Below, piece after piece: positions 16,003 to 25,477 of a stretch of 64,000 bases of DNA. The stretch's first letter is position 1. Each line of letters opens with the position of its first letter. The position numbers were made by a program, and so were the translations under genes. This DNA comes from Ignatzschineria cameli (GTDB lineage: Bacteria; Pseudomonadota; Gammaproteobacteria; Cardiobacteriales; Wohlfahrtiimonadaceae): assembly GCF_003121895.1 (NCBI RefSeq), contig NZ_QEWW01000002.1, positions 248,001 through 312,000 of the forward strand, read 5' to 3'. A model generated the notes under the pieces. The model ran no database searches. It was not told the DNA's origin and was given only the letters and a program-made list of their open reading frames with translations.

Positions 16003-18354
16003 TTAACGTTTTTTAAGAGACTTCAAGGCATCAGCAAAAGGATTATTACTAATCGCTCCACTCTTTCCTTGAGTATCTTTACCACGATTTCGCTGACCTT
16101 GATTATTGCGCGTATGGTTTCGCGGATTATTCTCTCTGTCTGAAGCTTCACCGGGTGCGCTACTATCCCTTTCAGGGAGCGGATCATTCATTCGCATCGA
16201 AAGACCAATACGTTTACGAGGAATATCTACCTCTAATACCTTCACTTTGACTACATCACCCACTTTAACAACCTCATGTGGATCTTTCACAAAACGATCG
16301 GCAAGGGCGCTGATATGAACTAAACCATCTTGATGGACACCGATATCTACAAAAGCCCCAAAGTTTGCTACGTTAGTGACAACTCCTTCAAGCTGCATGC
16401 CGGGCTTAAGATCTTTAAGTTCGGAGACATCTTCTCTAAATTGGGCTGTAATAAATTCAGGTCGTGGATCTCGCCCCGGCTTTTCTAGCTCAGATAAGAT
16501 ATCCTCAACAGTTGGAAGACCAAATTTTTCACAGAGATAATCTTGGGGATTTAAGCTCTTCAGAAATGCACTATTCCCAATTACTTCATCCAATGTTTTG
16601 CCATTTTTTTTGAGAATTCTCTCAACAACAGGATAAGCCTCAGGATGCACGGCAGAGATATCGAGCGGGTTATCTCCTCTAATGCGGAGGAATCCAGCTG
16701 CAAGTTCAAAGGTTTTAGGCCCTAAACGAGGAACTTTTTTCAATTGTGCACGATTTTTAAAGGGGCCATTCTCATCACGATAAGCAACAATATTGTAGGC
16801 AGTGGTGCTATTGAGCCCTGATACTTTTGAAAGTAGTTCCGTCGAAGCGGTATTTGCATCAACTCCCACGGCGTTCACACAGTCCTCTACAACACTTTCG
16901 AGCATACGATTCAATTGCACTTGATTGACATCATGCTGATATTGCCCAACACCGATCGCTTTAGGTTCAATTTTGACCAATTCAGCGAGTGGATCTTGGA
17001 GACGTCGAGCGATCGATACCGCTCCTCGGAGAGAGACATCAAGATCTGGAAATTCTTTCGCGGCAGTCTCTGATGCTGAGTAGACCGAAGCACCCGCTTC
17101 GCTTGTTACAACCTTATTAAGTTTAGGAAATTGCAGACAGAGATCAGCGGCTAATTTATCTGTTTCGCGAGAAGCAGTTCCATTGCCGATAGAGATCAGC
17201 TGTGGATCATATTTTTTCACCAGTTCGATTAAGATCTCTAAAGATTGTCTCCAGCGATTATGAGGCGCATGAGGATAGATGGTTGCCGTCTCCAATAATT
17301 TTCCAGTACGATCAACAACCGCGACTTTACAGCCTGTTCGAAGGCCGGGATCGATTCCTAAAATCGCTTTCTCTCCAGCAGGGGAGGCTAGGAGTAGATC
17401 TTTGAGATTACGAGCAAAGACGGCAATGGCCTCATTCTCTGCAGCTTCACGCATCTGATTGATCAGCTCTAAAGAGAGGGAGAGATGCAGTTTTGCTCTC
17501 CAGCTGAGACGAATCGTCTCTTTAAGCCAGGTGTGAGGGGCGGTCAGCGCTAAATGGTCTGTAATCATTTGAAGCGGAACTTCCTCAAGCTCAATAGGTA
17601 GCTTGAGATTGAGCTGTAAGATCGCTTCATTTCTACCACGAAGCAGTGCTAATGCTCTATGGGAAGGAATTTTATGGATCGGCTCTTGAAAGAGAAAGTA
17701 ATCTTTATAGTTACTACCGATCTCCTCTTTTCCAGCCTCTACTTGGGAATGGAGTTCTGCTTCTTTCCAGAGATAGTTTCGGAGCGCGCCTAATAACTCA
17801 GCATTTTCGGCAATTCTTTCGATGAGAATAAAGCGAGCACCATCGAGAACGGCTTTAGGGTCGGTAAAACCTTGATCGGGATTGAGGTATTGTGTCGCCA
17901 ATACCTCAATATCGAGATCAGAAGTTGTGGTTAGGGTGAGTAATTGATCTGCAAGAGGTTCAATTCCTGCTTCAATCGCAATCTGGGCGCGTGTGCGTCG
18001 CTTAGGACGATAGGGAAGATAGAGATCCTCAAGCGCCATCTTTGTCTCGGCAGCATTAATCTTCTTGCGAAGGTCATCACTCAACTTATCTTGTTCAAAA
18101 ATAGAGTTCAGGATCGTCTCTCTTCTTGCATTAAGCTCCCGCAGATAGATAAGGCGTTCTTCTAGATGACGCAGTTGCGTATCATCTAAGCCTCCGGTGA
18201 CCTCTTTACGATAACGGGCAATAAAGGGAACTGTTGCGCCTTCATCAAGTAGCTTAATGGCTGCCGATACCTGGGCCTCTTTGGCATTGATGTCGGTGGC
18301 GATGATGGTCGGTAGTGCTGCGAAATGGGCTTGCATATCTGCCTGAATCGTCAT
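16003..18354 (-). CDS. tex: Tex-family RNA-binding transcription accessory protein
   Basis: 783 residues with the family's architecture: N-terminal helical Tex region, YqgF-like RNase H fold ([18 protein letters not shown]), helix-hairpin-helix ([19 protein letters not shown]), and a C-terminal S1 RNA-binding domain ([26 protein letters not shown]). The basic, Asn/Gly-rich tail is natural for Tex. A TTG at 18360 lies only 3 bp from the ribosome-binding site AAGGAG, whereas the ATG at 18354 lies about 9 bp away, so I chose the ATG. Single-gene unit on the minus strand, divergent from the protease gene at 18640. Confidence 0.95.
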   Translation of the reverse strand: MTIQADMQAHFAALPTIIATDINAKEAQVSAAIKLLDEGATVPFIARYRKEVTGGLDDTQLRHLEERLIYLRELNARRETILNSIFEQDKLSDDLRKKINAAETKMALEDLYLPYRPKRRTRAQIAIEAGIEPLADQLLTLTTTSDLDIEVLATQYLNPDQGFTDPKAVLDGARFILIERIAENAELLGALRNYLWKEAELHSQVEAGKEEIGSNYKDYFLFQEPIHKIPSHRALALLRGRNEAILQLNLKLPIELEEVPLQMITDHLALTAPHTWLKETIRLSWRAKLHLSLSLELINQMREAAENEAIAVFARNLKDLLLASPAGEKAILGIDPGLRTGCKVAVVDRTGKLLETATIYPHAPHNRWRQSLEILIELVKKYDPQLISIGNGTASRETDKLAADLCLQFPKLNKVVTSEAGASVYSASETAAKEFPDLDVSLRGAVSIARRLQDPLAELVKIEPKAIGVGQYQHDVNQVQLNRMLESVVEDCVNAVGVDANTASTELLSKVSGLNSTTAYNIVAYRDENGPFKNRAQLKKVPRLGPKTFELAAGFLRIRGDNPLDISAVHPEAYPVVERILKKNGKTLDEVIGNSAFLKSLNPQDYLCEKFGLPTVEDILSELEKPGRDPRPEFITAQFREDVSELKDLKPGMQLEGVVTNVANFGAFVDIGVHQDGLVHISALADRFVKDPHEVVKVGDVVKVKVLEVDIPRKRIGLSMRMNDPLPERDSSAPGEASDRENNPRNHTRNNQGQRNRGKDTQGKSGAISNNPFADALKSLKKR

Positions 18355-18397
18355 TAACAAGAACTCCTTCTGCTCAAAAGTAATGAAAAAGAAGGCT

Positions 18398-18403
18398 ATT
18401 ATA
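18398..18403 (-). promoter_or_regulatory. Perfect -10 hexamer upstream of tex
   Basis: TATAAT on the minus strand, 44 bp before the tex ATG. I find no convincing -35 at 16-18 bp, so this is only a candidate. The rest of the 285-bp divergent region holds a small GGAGAA/TTCTCC hairpin at 18492-18506. Confidence 0.4.
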
Positions 18404-18639
18404 TCGTGATTTATGCTAAGAAACGTATCGCATTATCTTGAAAGCGCTGATTCGTGCAATTATTGTGCGTTAAATGGGAATAGATTTAGGGGGAGAATTT
18501 TTCTCCATGAAAAGATCTATGCTAAACTGACAAAAATTAAAAGCGTAAGCCCGATCTTAAAAACTAAATAGAAGCAAAACAAAAATAACGCAGAAGCGAA
18601 ATAGTTGTAAAGATCGAGAGACGAAGATAGGAAGAAAGG

Positions 18640-19215
18640 ATGAGCAGAATAAAGATTGAGAGATTAACGGTGCTCTTAGCGATGATCGGTAGCCTGGTCA
18701 TATCGGTTATGGGTATTACATTTGCTGCTGATAAGCCTCAAAAAGAGGTTTTGAAGCCGCAGGTGACGCAACCGATTTATGGACGTTATGAGCGTGTCAA
18801 AATCGATGAGTTAGGCGGTAAAAGTATCAAAGCGAAGATCGATACCGGTGCCTATACCGCATCTCTGAATGCTATCGATATTGAGTATTATCAGAAAGAT
18901 GGTGAAGATTGGGTGCGATTTACTCCCGTTGTGGATGATAAGCCACTGCCGACACAGACATTGCCACTTGTGAAGATCTCTCGGATTAAGCAACGCGCTG
19001 AAGAGAATGATGATAGCGATGATATCGCCTCTGCAAAGCGGCCTGTGGTTGCGATGACGATCTGCATTGGGGGACAAAAGGCTGTGATTGATGTCAATTT
19101 AACCAATAGAGGTCACTTTAATTATCCTCTCTTAATTGGTGCTAAAGCGTTGAGAGAGCTCAATGCTCTAGTTGATGCCAGTAAGCGCTATACAGCTCCC
19201 GCTCAATGTGATTAA
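18640..19215 (+). CDS. Periplasmic retropepsin-like protease (RimB-like, 'ATP-dependent zinc protease' family)
   Basis: 191 residues. Residues 1-30 are a signal peptide (VLLAMIGSLVISVMGITFAA), so the protein is exported. The core holds AKIDTGAYTASLNA at 65-78 with the DTG(A) of aspartic retropepsins at 68-71, and the family's second landmark NRGHFNYPLLIGAKAL at 156-171. Databases have named this family a zinc protease, but the DTG motif argues for an aspartyl mechanism. Related genes often neighbour ATP-grasp ligases of the RimK type, as here. Substrate unknown. A 333-bp repeat-filled gap separates it from the next gene of the module. Confidence 0.8.
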   Translation: MSRIKIERLTVLLAMIGSLVISVMGITFAADKPQKEVLKPQVTQPIYGRYERVKIDELGGKSIKAKIDTGAYTASLNAIDIEYYQKDGEDWVRFTPVVDDKPLPTQTLPLVKISRIKQRAEENDDSDDIASAKRPVVAMTICIGGQKAVIDVNLTNRGHFNYPLLIGAKALRELNALVDASKRYTAPAQCD

Positions 19216-19548
19216 TCTAGTATGATCAGCTTATATATGATTAATCCTGATCGGTTTTACCATTTTTATCATCATCTCTTATCATTGATATTGATTGAAA
19301 CGATGATTTAAATGATGATTGAACAGGTGATTGAATCGTATCTAAGTTTGAGTAGGTTCAAGCTAAGCCCATCTAATCTAGTTTAATTTAACTTGTTCAA
19401 TCTAACTCAATTTCTCCAATTTAATTTATTCAATTTAATTTATCTAACTTACTTTATCTAACTTAATTTAAGTCATTTTAAGTCATTTTAAGTCATTTTA
19501 AATCATTATCTTAGTAGTTACCGATTAGCCAAATAAGGAAAGTATCCA
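19216..19548 (+). other. Intergenic 333 bp, AT-rich, repeat-filled
   Basis: No gene is visible. A weak hairpin GATCAG (19224-19229) / CTGATC (19247-19252) followed by GGTTTT may end the protease transcript. The remainder is AT-rich and passes into the tandem repeats at 19416-19500. Confidence 0.6.
19416..19500 (+). repeat. Compound tandem repeat: four 14-bp units, then three 10-bp units
   Basis: 14-bp units CCAATTTAATTTAT, TCAATTTAATTTAT, CTAACTTACTTTAT and CTAACTTAATTTAA (19416-19471). These run into three identical AGTCATTTTA units (19471-19500) and a degenerate fourth. The array ends about 48 bp before the next start codon. Confidence 0.85.
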
Positions 19549-21123
19549 ATGCGTTCCGTAAATCTTCATTTAAGAGTTTTAGTATTTCTTCTTGTAGCAT
19601 TCGGTCTAGGCTCTATCGCTTATGAGCGTTATGTATTACAGATCCCCTTTACTGATCGAGCGGTTGAGGATCTTTGGACTATTGATGCCAAGATCACCTA
19701 TGATGTCCCCGCTAATTCAGGGGTTAGCGTTAAGTTTTATCTTCCCACCATCTACAATCAATACTCACTTTATAGCGAATCTTTAATTGCAGATAAGCAG
19801 TATGGTCAAGTTCTAGAGCAGGATGAGTATGGCAATAAGATTGGGCACTACTCCATTCGAAGAACAAAGGGGCCAGAGACGCTCTACTATCGTCTAGCAC
19901 TTTCCCCTAATTTTGGGATGAATGAGAAGGTAGAAGAGAAGGGCGCGATCTATCGGGAGCCGATTCCACTTGAAGGGGCTGATAAATTAGCCGCTGATGC
20001 TTTAGTTACAGATATTCGTGCGACCTCATCTAATACGATGAGCTTTATCAGCGAGACAATTCGTCGTGTTAATGATCCCGATAATATCAATGTGAAAACC
20101 TTATTGAAGGGGGATCTCTCTGCTAAGAATCGTTATGCGGTGGCTGAGCTCCTTCTCTCACAAGCCCATATTCCTGTTCAGCGAGTCAATACTCTGGAGT
20201 TAAAACCGAGTGTTGATCAGTCGCCGGAGATCTGGCTGAGAAGTTATATTGAGACAACTAAGAAAGAAGGATCGAAGAATACAACTGTTGGAAAATGGTA
20301 CTACTTCAATCTTACAACCGGAATGGTGGGTCTACCGAAAAATGCGATTATCTGGTCGATTGGCGATCAGCCGATTCTCTCTGTTGATAATGGTGTTCGT
20401 GCGAAGGTCTCCTTTAGTGTGACCGATAAGCAGCTTACGGCGATTAGTCTTGCTCAATCGACAAATACCGCGAGTTCAGAATTTTTAGCTTATTCTCTCT
20501 ATAGTCTCCCAATCTCAATTCAATATGGCTATGAGTTGATGTTGATGATCCCATTTGGTGTCTTAGTGATTCTTCTGGTTCGTAATGTGGTGGGTATTCA
20601 GACACTTGGAACCTTTACACCGGTGCTGATTGCGCTTGCGTTTAGAGAGACGGGCTTGGCCTTTGGGGCGATCTTCTTCTCAATTATTATTGCCATGGGA
20701 TTATTAGTTCGTTCCTATCTTGAGCATCTTAAATTGCAGATGTTGTCGCGACTCTCTGTTGTTTTAACTTTTGTAATTATTATGATCGCTGTCTTAAGTA
20801 TCTTTAGCTATAAGATGGGATTTGCAAAAGGTTTAGCTATCGGTCTCTTCCCCATGGTTATTTTAACAATGACAATTGAACGACTCTCAATTACTTGGGA
20901 GGAGCGTGGTGCTGGGAATGTCTTAAAGATTAGTATCGGAACATTGATCGCCTCTTCATTAGCTTATCTCTTAATGGAGGTGGAAGAGCTGGTCTATTTC
21001 GTCTTTACCTTCCCCGGCATCTTACTTGTCCTTGCGGGCTTTATGTTGATGATGGGACGTTATCGTGGTTATCGTTTAACGGAGTTGAAGCGTTTTAAAG
21101 CGATGTTAAAAGAGGATAAGTAG
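19549..21123 (+). CDS. Inactive transglutaminase-like domain fused to seven membrane helices
   Basis: 524 residues. One N-terminal membrane span (about 8-25, VLVFLLVAFGLGSIAYERY) is followed by a ~290-residue periplasmic region. A cluster of membrane helices fills about 330-515 (for example LMLMIPFGVLVILLVRNVVG and LVYFVFTFPGILLVLAGFML). This is the layout of the 'inactive transglutaminase fused to 7TM' family, whose papain-like domain lacks the catalytic Cys-His-Asp; I see no convincing triad here. The downstream ATP-grasp gene starts 2 bp after the stop, so the two are coupled. Function is predicted only: probably export or presentation of the ligase product. Confidence 0.85.
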   Translation: MRSVNLHLRVLVFLLVAFGLGSIAYERYVLQIPFTDRAVEDLWTIDAKITYDVPANSGVSVKFYLPTIYNQYSLYSESLIADKQYGQVLEQDEYGNKIGHYSIRRTKGPETLYYRLALSPNFGMNEKVEEKGAIYREPIPLEGADKLAADALVTDIRATSSNTMSFISETIRRVNDPDNINVKTLLKGDLSAKNRYAVAELLLSQAHIPVQRVNTLELKPSVDQSPEIWLRSYIETTKKEGSKNTTVGKWYYFNLTTGMVGLPKNAIIWSIGDQPILSVDNGVRAKVSFSVTDKQLTAISLAQSTNTASSEFLAYSLYSLPISIQYGYELMLMIPFGVLVILLVRNVVGIQTLGTFTPVLIALAFRETGLAFGAIFFSIIIAMGLLVRSYLEHLKLQMLSRLSVVLTFVIIMIAVLSIFSYKMGFAKGLAIGLFPMVILTMTIERLSITWEERGAGNVLKISIGTLIASSLAYLLMEVEELVYFVFTFPGILLVLAGFMLMMGRYRGYRLTELKRFKAMLKEDK

Positions 21124-21125
21124 CG

Positions 21126-22124
21126 ATGTTGACATGGATTAAGCGTTGGCGCGCACTACGAAAACGAGGCGTTATGGGGATCAATGAGCGCAATGGGGAC
21201 TTTGTTCTCAAATATAATGATCGCCGCTTCTACCCTTATGTTGATGATAAGATCTTAACTAAAGAGCGAGCAATTGCTGCCGGAATCAATGTACCTGAGA
21301 TGTATGGTGTGATTGAGACGGAGAGTGATATTAAACGTCTTAAAAAGATTATCGGTGATAAACGAGAATTTGTAATTAAACCCGCTCAAGGTGCTGGGGG
21401 AGATGGCATTATTGTTATCGCGGATAAGTTTGATGATTATCGCTATAAAACGGTCTCTGGTCGACTCATTACGCTCGATGAGATTGAGTATCAGATCTCT
21501 AGTACATTAACAGGACTCTACTCCTTAGGTGGCGCGCGCGATCGGGCCTTGATAGAGTATAAAGTCACTTCAGATCCAATCTTTAGCAGCATCAGTTATG
21601 AGGGGGTTCCTGATATTCGGATTATTGTTCTGATGGGATATCCTATTATGGCGATGTTAAGGCTTCCTACTCGTCAGTCAGGCGGGAAGGCAAATCTGCA
21701 TCAGGGGGCTATCGGTGTTGGGGTTGATCTAAAGAGCGGAACGACCTTAAAAGGAACCTGGCTCAATGAGATTATCCATCGGCATCCCGATACGAATAAT
21801 GAGGTTAGTAGCGTAACACTCCCTAACTGGGAGGGCTTTTTGGAGCTGGCAACGAGTTGTTATGAGTTGAGCCAGCTCGGTTATATCGGGGTTGATATGG
21901 TACTCGATGAGACAAAAGGTCCATTAGTGTTAGAGATTAATGCGCGTCCTGGATTAAATATCCAGATTGCTAATAATGCCGGGCTTTCGGCACGAGCAAG
22001 AAAGGTTGAGGAACACCTTGCAGCGCTTGAGAAGGCTGAATTACCGACAGAGTCGATTGCTGAAAGAATGGCATTTTCTCAAAAGTATTTTGGTGCTGAT
22101 CAGGTTGAAGCTTTAGAGAAGTAG
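21126..22124 (+). CDS. ATP-grasp alpha-L-glutamate-ligase-like protein
   Basis: 332 residues, no signal peptide, cytoplasmic. ATP-grasp landmarks are the nucleotide loop [18 protein letters not shown] (81-98) and the Mg-binding EINARPG (270-276, Glu270 and Asn272). Enzymes of this fold make an acyl-phosphate from ATP and join it to an amine, and the RimK relatives add glutamate to a protein tail. The start is 2 bp after the 7TM gene, with GATAAG just upstream, so expression is coupled. It belongs with the 7TM protein and the retropepsin as a conserved three-part neighbourhood. Substrate unknown. Confidence 0.85.
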   Translation: MLTWIKRWRALRKRGVMGINERNGDFVLKYNDRRFYPYVDDKILTKERAIAAGINVPEMYGVIETESDIKRLKKIIGDKREFVIKPAQGAGGDGIIVIADKFDDYRYKTVSGRLITLDEIEYQISSTLTGLYSLGGARDRALIEYKVTSDPIFSSISYEGVPDIRIIVLMGYPIMAMLRLPTRQSGGKANLHQGAIGVGVDLKSGTTLKGTWLNEIIHRHPDTNNEVSSVTLPNWEGFLELATSCYELSQLGYIGVDMVLDETKGPLVLEINARPGLNIQIANNAGLSARARKVEEHLAALEKAELPTESIAERMAFSQKYFGADQVEALEK

Positions 22125-22131
22125 GCGCGAG

Positions 22132-22881
22132 ATGGCAAAACGGATACTACAACAGCTATCGCAACTTAAAGGGCTACGCTACTACTATTACCACCGATTT
22201 CCCGCTGGGGAGATCGGTTTTTTATGGCAAAAAGAGGGGTTATTAGCCCTCGATATCTCTCAGTTAAAGATGGGGCTCACAGATGATCTACACCGCTTTC
22301 TGCGGGAGATATCTCAAACGGAATCGCAAGAGACAGATCATTCATTAGCAACAGCATGGCAGAGAATCGCAGTAGCGATCTCCGGTCCCTTAGAATTTTT
22401 AATGCCTACAGATCTTAACGAAAGCGCGGAATCATCTTCTGAAGAGAGATTGTCAGAGCAGAGTCTTAATGAGCGCAATTATCAGCTCATTACTCAAGCG
22501 ATTGCCGAGCTCTCTGCCTATTTTGCCGGAACGTTGCAGCAGTTTACAATACCTCTCTTTCCACTTGGAACCCCATTTCAGCGACAGGTTTGGGAGGCTT
22601 TAGGAAAAATACCTTACGGAGAGGTGATCAGTTATCAACAATTAGCTCTCTTAATTGATCATCCGCGGGCAACTCGGGCGGTGGGGAATGCGAATGGAAG
22701 AAACCCTTTGCCGATTATTATTCCTTGTCATCGCGTGATTGCCAGTGATGGCAGCTTGGGAGGTTATAGTGGAGGGCTGAGGACTAAAATAGCACTCCTT
22801 GAGCAGGAAGGATTCACCATTACTGCAGAAAAAAAGCGATTAAGAGTAGTGCCAAGAGAATCTGTCCTGTTCCAAGAATAA
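22132..22881 (+). CDS. ogt: Methylated-DNA-[protein]-cysteine S-methyltransferase (Ogt-like)
   Basis: 249 residues, longer than the usual ~170-180. The C-terminal ~110 residues hold the DNA-binding and active-site region: [31 protein letters not shown] and PCHRV at 198-202, where Cys199 accepts the alkyl group. It repairs O6-alkylguanine directly and irreversibly. The N-terminal domain is long and poorly conserved. It starts 7 bp after the ATP-grasp gene and so appears to be in that operon. Its last 62 bp overlap the convergent yeiH-like gene. Confidence 0.9.
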   Translation: MAKRILQQLSQLKGLRYYYYHRFPAGEIGFLWQKEGLLALDISQLKMGLTDDLHRFLREISQTESQETDHSLATAWQRIAVAISGPLEFLMPTDLNESAESSSEERLSEQSLNERNYQLITQAIAELSAYFAGTLQQFTIPLFPLGTPFQRQVWEALGKIPYGEVISYQQLALLIDHPRATRAVGNANGRNPLPIIIPCHRVIASDGSLGGYSGGLRTKIALLEQEGFTITAEKKRLRVVPRESVLFQE

Positions 22882-23914
22882 GTGCATAGAGCGCCAATTT
22901 TCCCCCCTGTTGTCTTAAGAGGGAGATATTAAGACGCAGACCAATTGCGGCAAGCGCAGTCACTTCAAAAAGACCACTGAGTCGTAGCAGGCTTTTTGTT
23001 AGATCTTGATGAATAATCTCTATCGAATTGAGGGTGCAAGCGATCATAAATCCAAAGAGATACCAGGGAACAATCTTGATCAGAGCATGAATAAGTGTCG
23101 GCAGCTGGGCGGAGATGGGTTGTTTGCTACTCTTCAATGCCACATTTTTTTGAGACAAATTTTGGAGCGCCTGTGGCTCTTTGCGAGCATTTCGTGCAGC
23201 AATATGGTGAAAGAGAAGGACAATAAAGAGAAGTGAGGCAATTCGCATAATCTTAAAGATTGTGGCATCTCGCATCACCTCATCCCCTAGCATGCTTGCA
23301 CTAGCAATTACTTGACCGACAGATTGTAAGATCCCACCAATAAAAGCCCCTTGCAGTAGCGCTTGATCATAAAGAGCGAGGGTAATTAAGGGAAGAAGAA
23401 ACATCATGATCGTCCCCATTAGATTGACGATTGTAATGATCAAGCCTCGCTCCGCCTCTTTTGCACCAATAACTGGGGCAGTTGCCGCAATAGCAGAAGA
23501 GCCACAAACCCCATTTCCTGCCGCCATTAGAAGATAGTAATTTTGTGTGAAATGAAGTAGCTTTCCAATTCCAATCGCAAGGAGAAGGGTACCGATAATT
23601 TGCAAGGTAATAAAGAGCGTTCCTGCTAATCCGAGCTCTCCGAGCGTTGAGAAGGTAATTGAAAAACCCAATAGCACAATGGCATATTCTAGAAGGCGCC
23701 CTTCAGCAAAGCGAGTCCCTTTCTGAAAGCGATCCTGTTTGAAGAAGAGGTTCCCTAAAATAATGCCAAGAAAGATGGCGATCGGTGATGGGCCAATAAC
23801 AGGAATAAAGAGAGATAGAAGTCCGGCAATTGTAGCCGTTCCTATCGCAAGCAGTAGGCCGGGGATGATGGCGGGAATTTCAGCAGGTTTTGGAATAAAG
23901 CTTGGATATTTCAT
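22820..23914 (-). CDS. YeiH/UPF0324-family putative sulfate exporter
   Basis: 364 residues with about ten membrane segments. Family features are [15 protein letters not shown] near the N-terminus, [19 protein letters not shown] in the middle, and [16 protein letters not shown] near the end. The family is annotated as putative sulfate exporters; transport direction and substrate are not settled. A TTG at 23926 is possible, but I prefer the ATG at 23914. Neither has a good ribosome-binding site. The 3' end overlaps the ogt 3' end by 62 bp, tail to tail. Confidence 0.85.
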   Translation of the reverse strand: MKYPSFIPKPAEIPAIIPGLLLAIGTATIAGLLSLFIPVIGPSPIAIFLGIILGNLFFKQDRFQKGTRFAEGRLLEYAIVLLGFSITFSTLGELGLAGTLFITLQIIGTLLLAIGIGKLLHFTQNYYLLMAAGNGVCGSSAIAATAPVIGAKEAERGLIITIVNLMGTIMMFLLPLITLALYDQALLQGAFIGGILQSVGQVIASASMLGDEVMRDATIFKIMRIASLLFIVLLFHHIAARNARKEPQALQNLSQKNVALKSSKQPISAQLPTLIHALIKIVPWYLFGFMIACTLNSIEIIHQDLTKSLLRLSGLFEVTALAAIGLRLNISLLRQQGGKLALYALILGTGQILLALLLIAFFLQ

Positions 23915-24315
23915 AAGAAGGATCAATCGCTAATATGCTTGAAAAGGGGGGAGTCATCTTTTTTCTCAAAAGAGCGATATTTATCCTACTCCTTTTCTAA
24001 CGATGTGCCAATAAATTGGTAGAAATCATGCGATTAGCCACTCTATCCACTAGCCATTAGTGATCGATTTCTTGTCTTATTGGTTTATTGGTTTACTGGT
24101 TTACTGGTGTTTGGTGATGAGTGGTTCATGATTAATGACGAGCACTCAGGGTGGGAATGATTAATATCGGTCAGTTAGAAGTGAAAAAGCGCCATAGATC
24201 TCTTTTCAAGAGAGGATATGACGCTTTTTAAAATTGTTGTGTTGAGAACTACTATGGAATCATTATTGTCCAATTAATTATCTAATCAATAGTCTAATTA
24301 GTCACTAGTTAACGT
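23915..24315. other. Intergenic 401 bp
   Basis: It contains the qor terminator (24184-24229) and a short tandem repeat at 24081-24104 (TGGTTTAT, then TGGTTTAC twice, 8-bp units). I see no gene, RNA or clear promoter otherwise. Confidence 0.6.
24184..24229 (-). terminator. Terminator after the quinone oxidoreductase gene
   Basis: AAAAAGCG (24184-24191) / CGCTTTTT (24222-24229), one mismatch, CATA/TATG, then an inner CTCTT/AAGAG hairpin. On the minus strand the stem ends in a U-run. Confidence 0.75.
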
Positions 24316-25296
24316 TTAGTTAACTTCTAGAACAATTTTACCAATATGGGCGCTCGACTCCATCAGCTCATGTGCTTTATCTGCTTCCGCGAGTGGGAAA
24401 GTGGCACAGATGACCGGTTTGAAATGACCTTTTACGAGCAATGGTAAAACATCACGACGAATATCTTCAGTCAATTGTCGTTTGAAGGCATACTCACGAG
24501 AACGAAGAGTGCTACCGGTAACGGTGAGGCGTTTTTGCATAATCTTCATTAGATTTGCCGTCACTTTTGCTCCTCCCATCGAGTTGATATAGACCAGTCG
24601 ACCATCAGGATTGAGAAGATCGATATTCTTCTCATAGTAGTCACCGCCAATCATATCGAGAATAACATCGATACCGATCTCTTTTAAGACTTCTGCAAAA
24701 TCTTCCTCTTTATAATTAACCGCAATTTCAGCACCTAATGCTTTTACGGCAGCCTGTTTTTCACTATTACCTACGGTTGTATAGACATGAGCGCCAATAA
24801 TTTTAGCAAGTTGAATCGCTGTGATTCCGATCCCGCTACTTCCTCCATGAACAAGGAAGTTCTCCCCAGGTTTTAACGCTCCCCGCTGGAAGACATTGCT
24901 CCAGACAGTATAGAGTGTTTCAGGAAGGCTTGCCGCTTCCACAAAGCTCAACTCTTGAGGTTTTGGTAATGCTAAATCTTGATCGACACGAACATATTCC
25001 GCATAGCCACCACCGCCAATTAGAGAAAAGACCTCATCTCCTACTTTCCAGCGAGTGACATTCTCTCCCACAGCTTCAACAATACCGGCAACTTCTAGTC
25101 CAAGAATATCTTGAGGTTCCCCTTCAGGAGCTGGATAGTAACCTTTTCTTTGAATAACGTCAGGGCGATTTACCCCAGCGGCTTTCACCTTAATCAGAAT
25201 GTCATTCTTACCAATGCTTGGGCGCTCTTTCTCCCCTAATTGAAGGACAGAAGGGGCACCAAACTCTGTTAGAATCACTGCTTTCATAGTATCCAT
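24316..25296 (-). CDS. NAD(P)H:quinone oxidoreductase, zinc-independent MDR family (PIG3-like)
   Basis: 326 residues. An N-terminal GroES-like domain (MKAVILTEFGAPSVLQL, AGVNRPDVIQRKGYYP) is followed by a Rossmann domain with HGGSSGIGITAIQLAK, the dinucleotide loop of quinone oxidoreductases. The zinc ligands of alcohol dehydrogenases are absent. It would reduce quinones or other enones with NADPH. The start ATG has AAGGAG at 5 bp. It is monocistronic between the repeat-filled gap at 25297-25477 and its terminator. Confidence 0.88.
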   Translation of the reverse strand: MDTMKAVILTEFGAPSVLQLGEKERPSIGKNDILIKVKAAGVNRPDVIQRKGYYPAPEGEPQDILGLEVAGIVEAVGENVTRWKVGDEVFSLIGGGGYAEYVRVDQDLALPKPQELSFVEAASLPETLYTVWSNVFQRGALKPGENFLVHGGSSGIGITAIQLAKIIGAHVYTTVGNSEKQAAVKALGAEIAVNYKEEDFAEVLKEIGIDVILDMIGGDYYEKNIDLLNPDGRLVYINSMGGAKVTANLMKIMQKRLTVTGSTLRSREYAFKRQLTEDIRRDVLPLLVKGHFKPVICATFPLAEADKAHELMESSAHIGKIVLEVN

Positions 25297-25380
25297 AATA
25301 TCTCCTTATCTATTTTGTAAGAGAGGGTGCGGCTCGGTCAATGCCGCTTTAAATCATCATCATCGTCTCTTTTGAATATT

Positions 25381-25425
25381 TTGAGTCGATTGAATCTATT
25401 GAACCTATCGAGTTTATCGAACCCA
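25381..25425. repeat. Tandem repeat, five 9-bp units upstream of the quinone oxidoreductase
   Basis: TTGAGTCGA, TTGAATCTA, TTGAACCTA, TCGAGTTTA and TCGAACCCA in strict 9-bp register, in the gap between the ydiJ-like stop and the oxidoreductase start. Confidence 0.75.
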
Positions 25426-25477
25426 TTTAAAATGGTAGATAGACACTATAACCCATCTTCAATCTCAATAGCTATCT

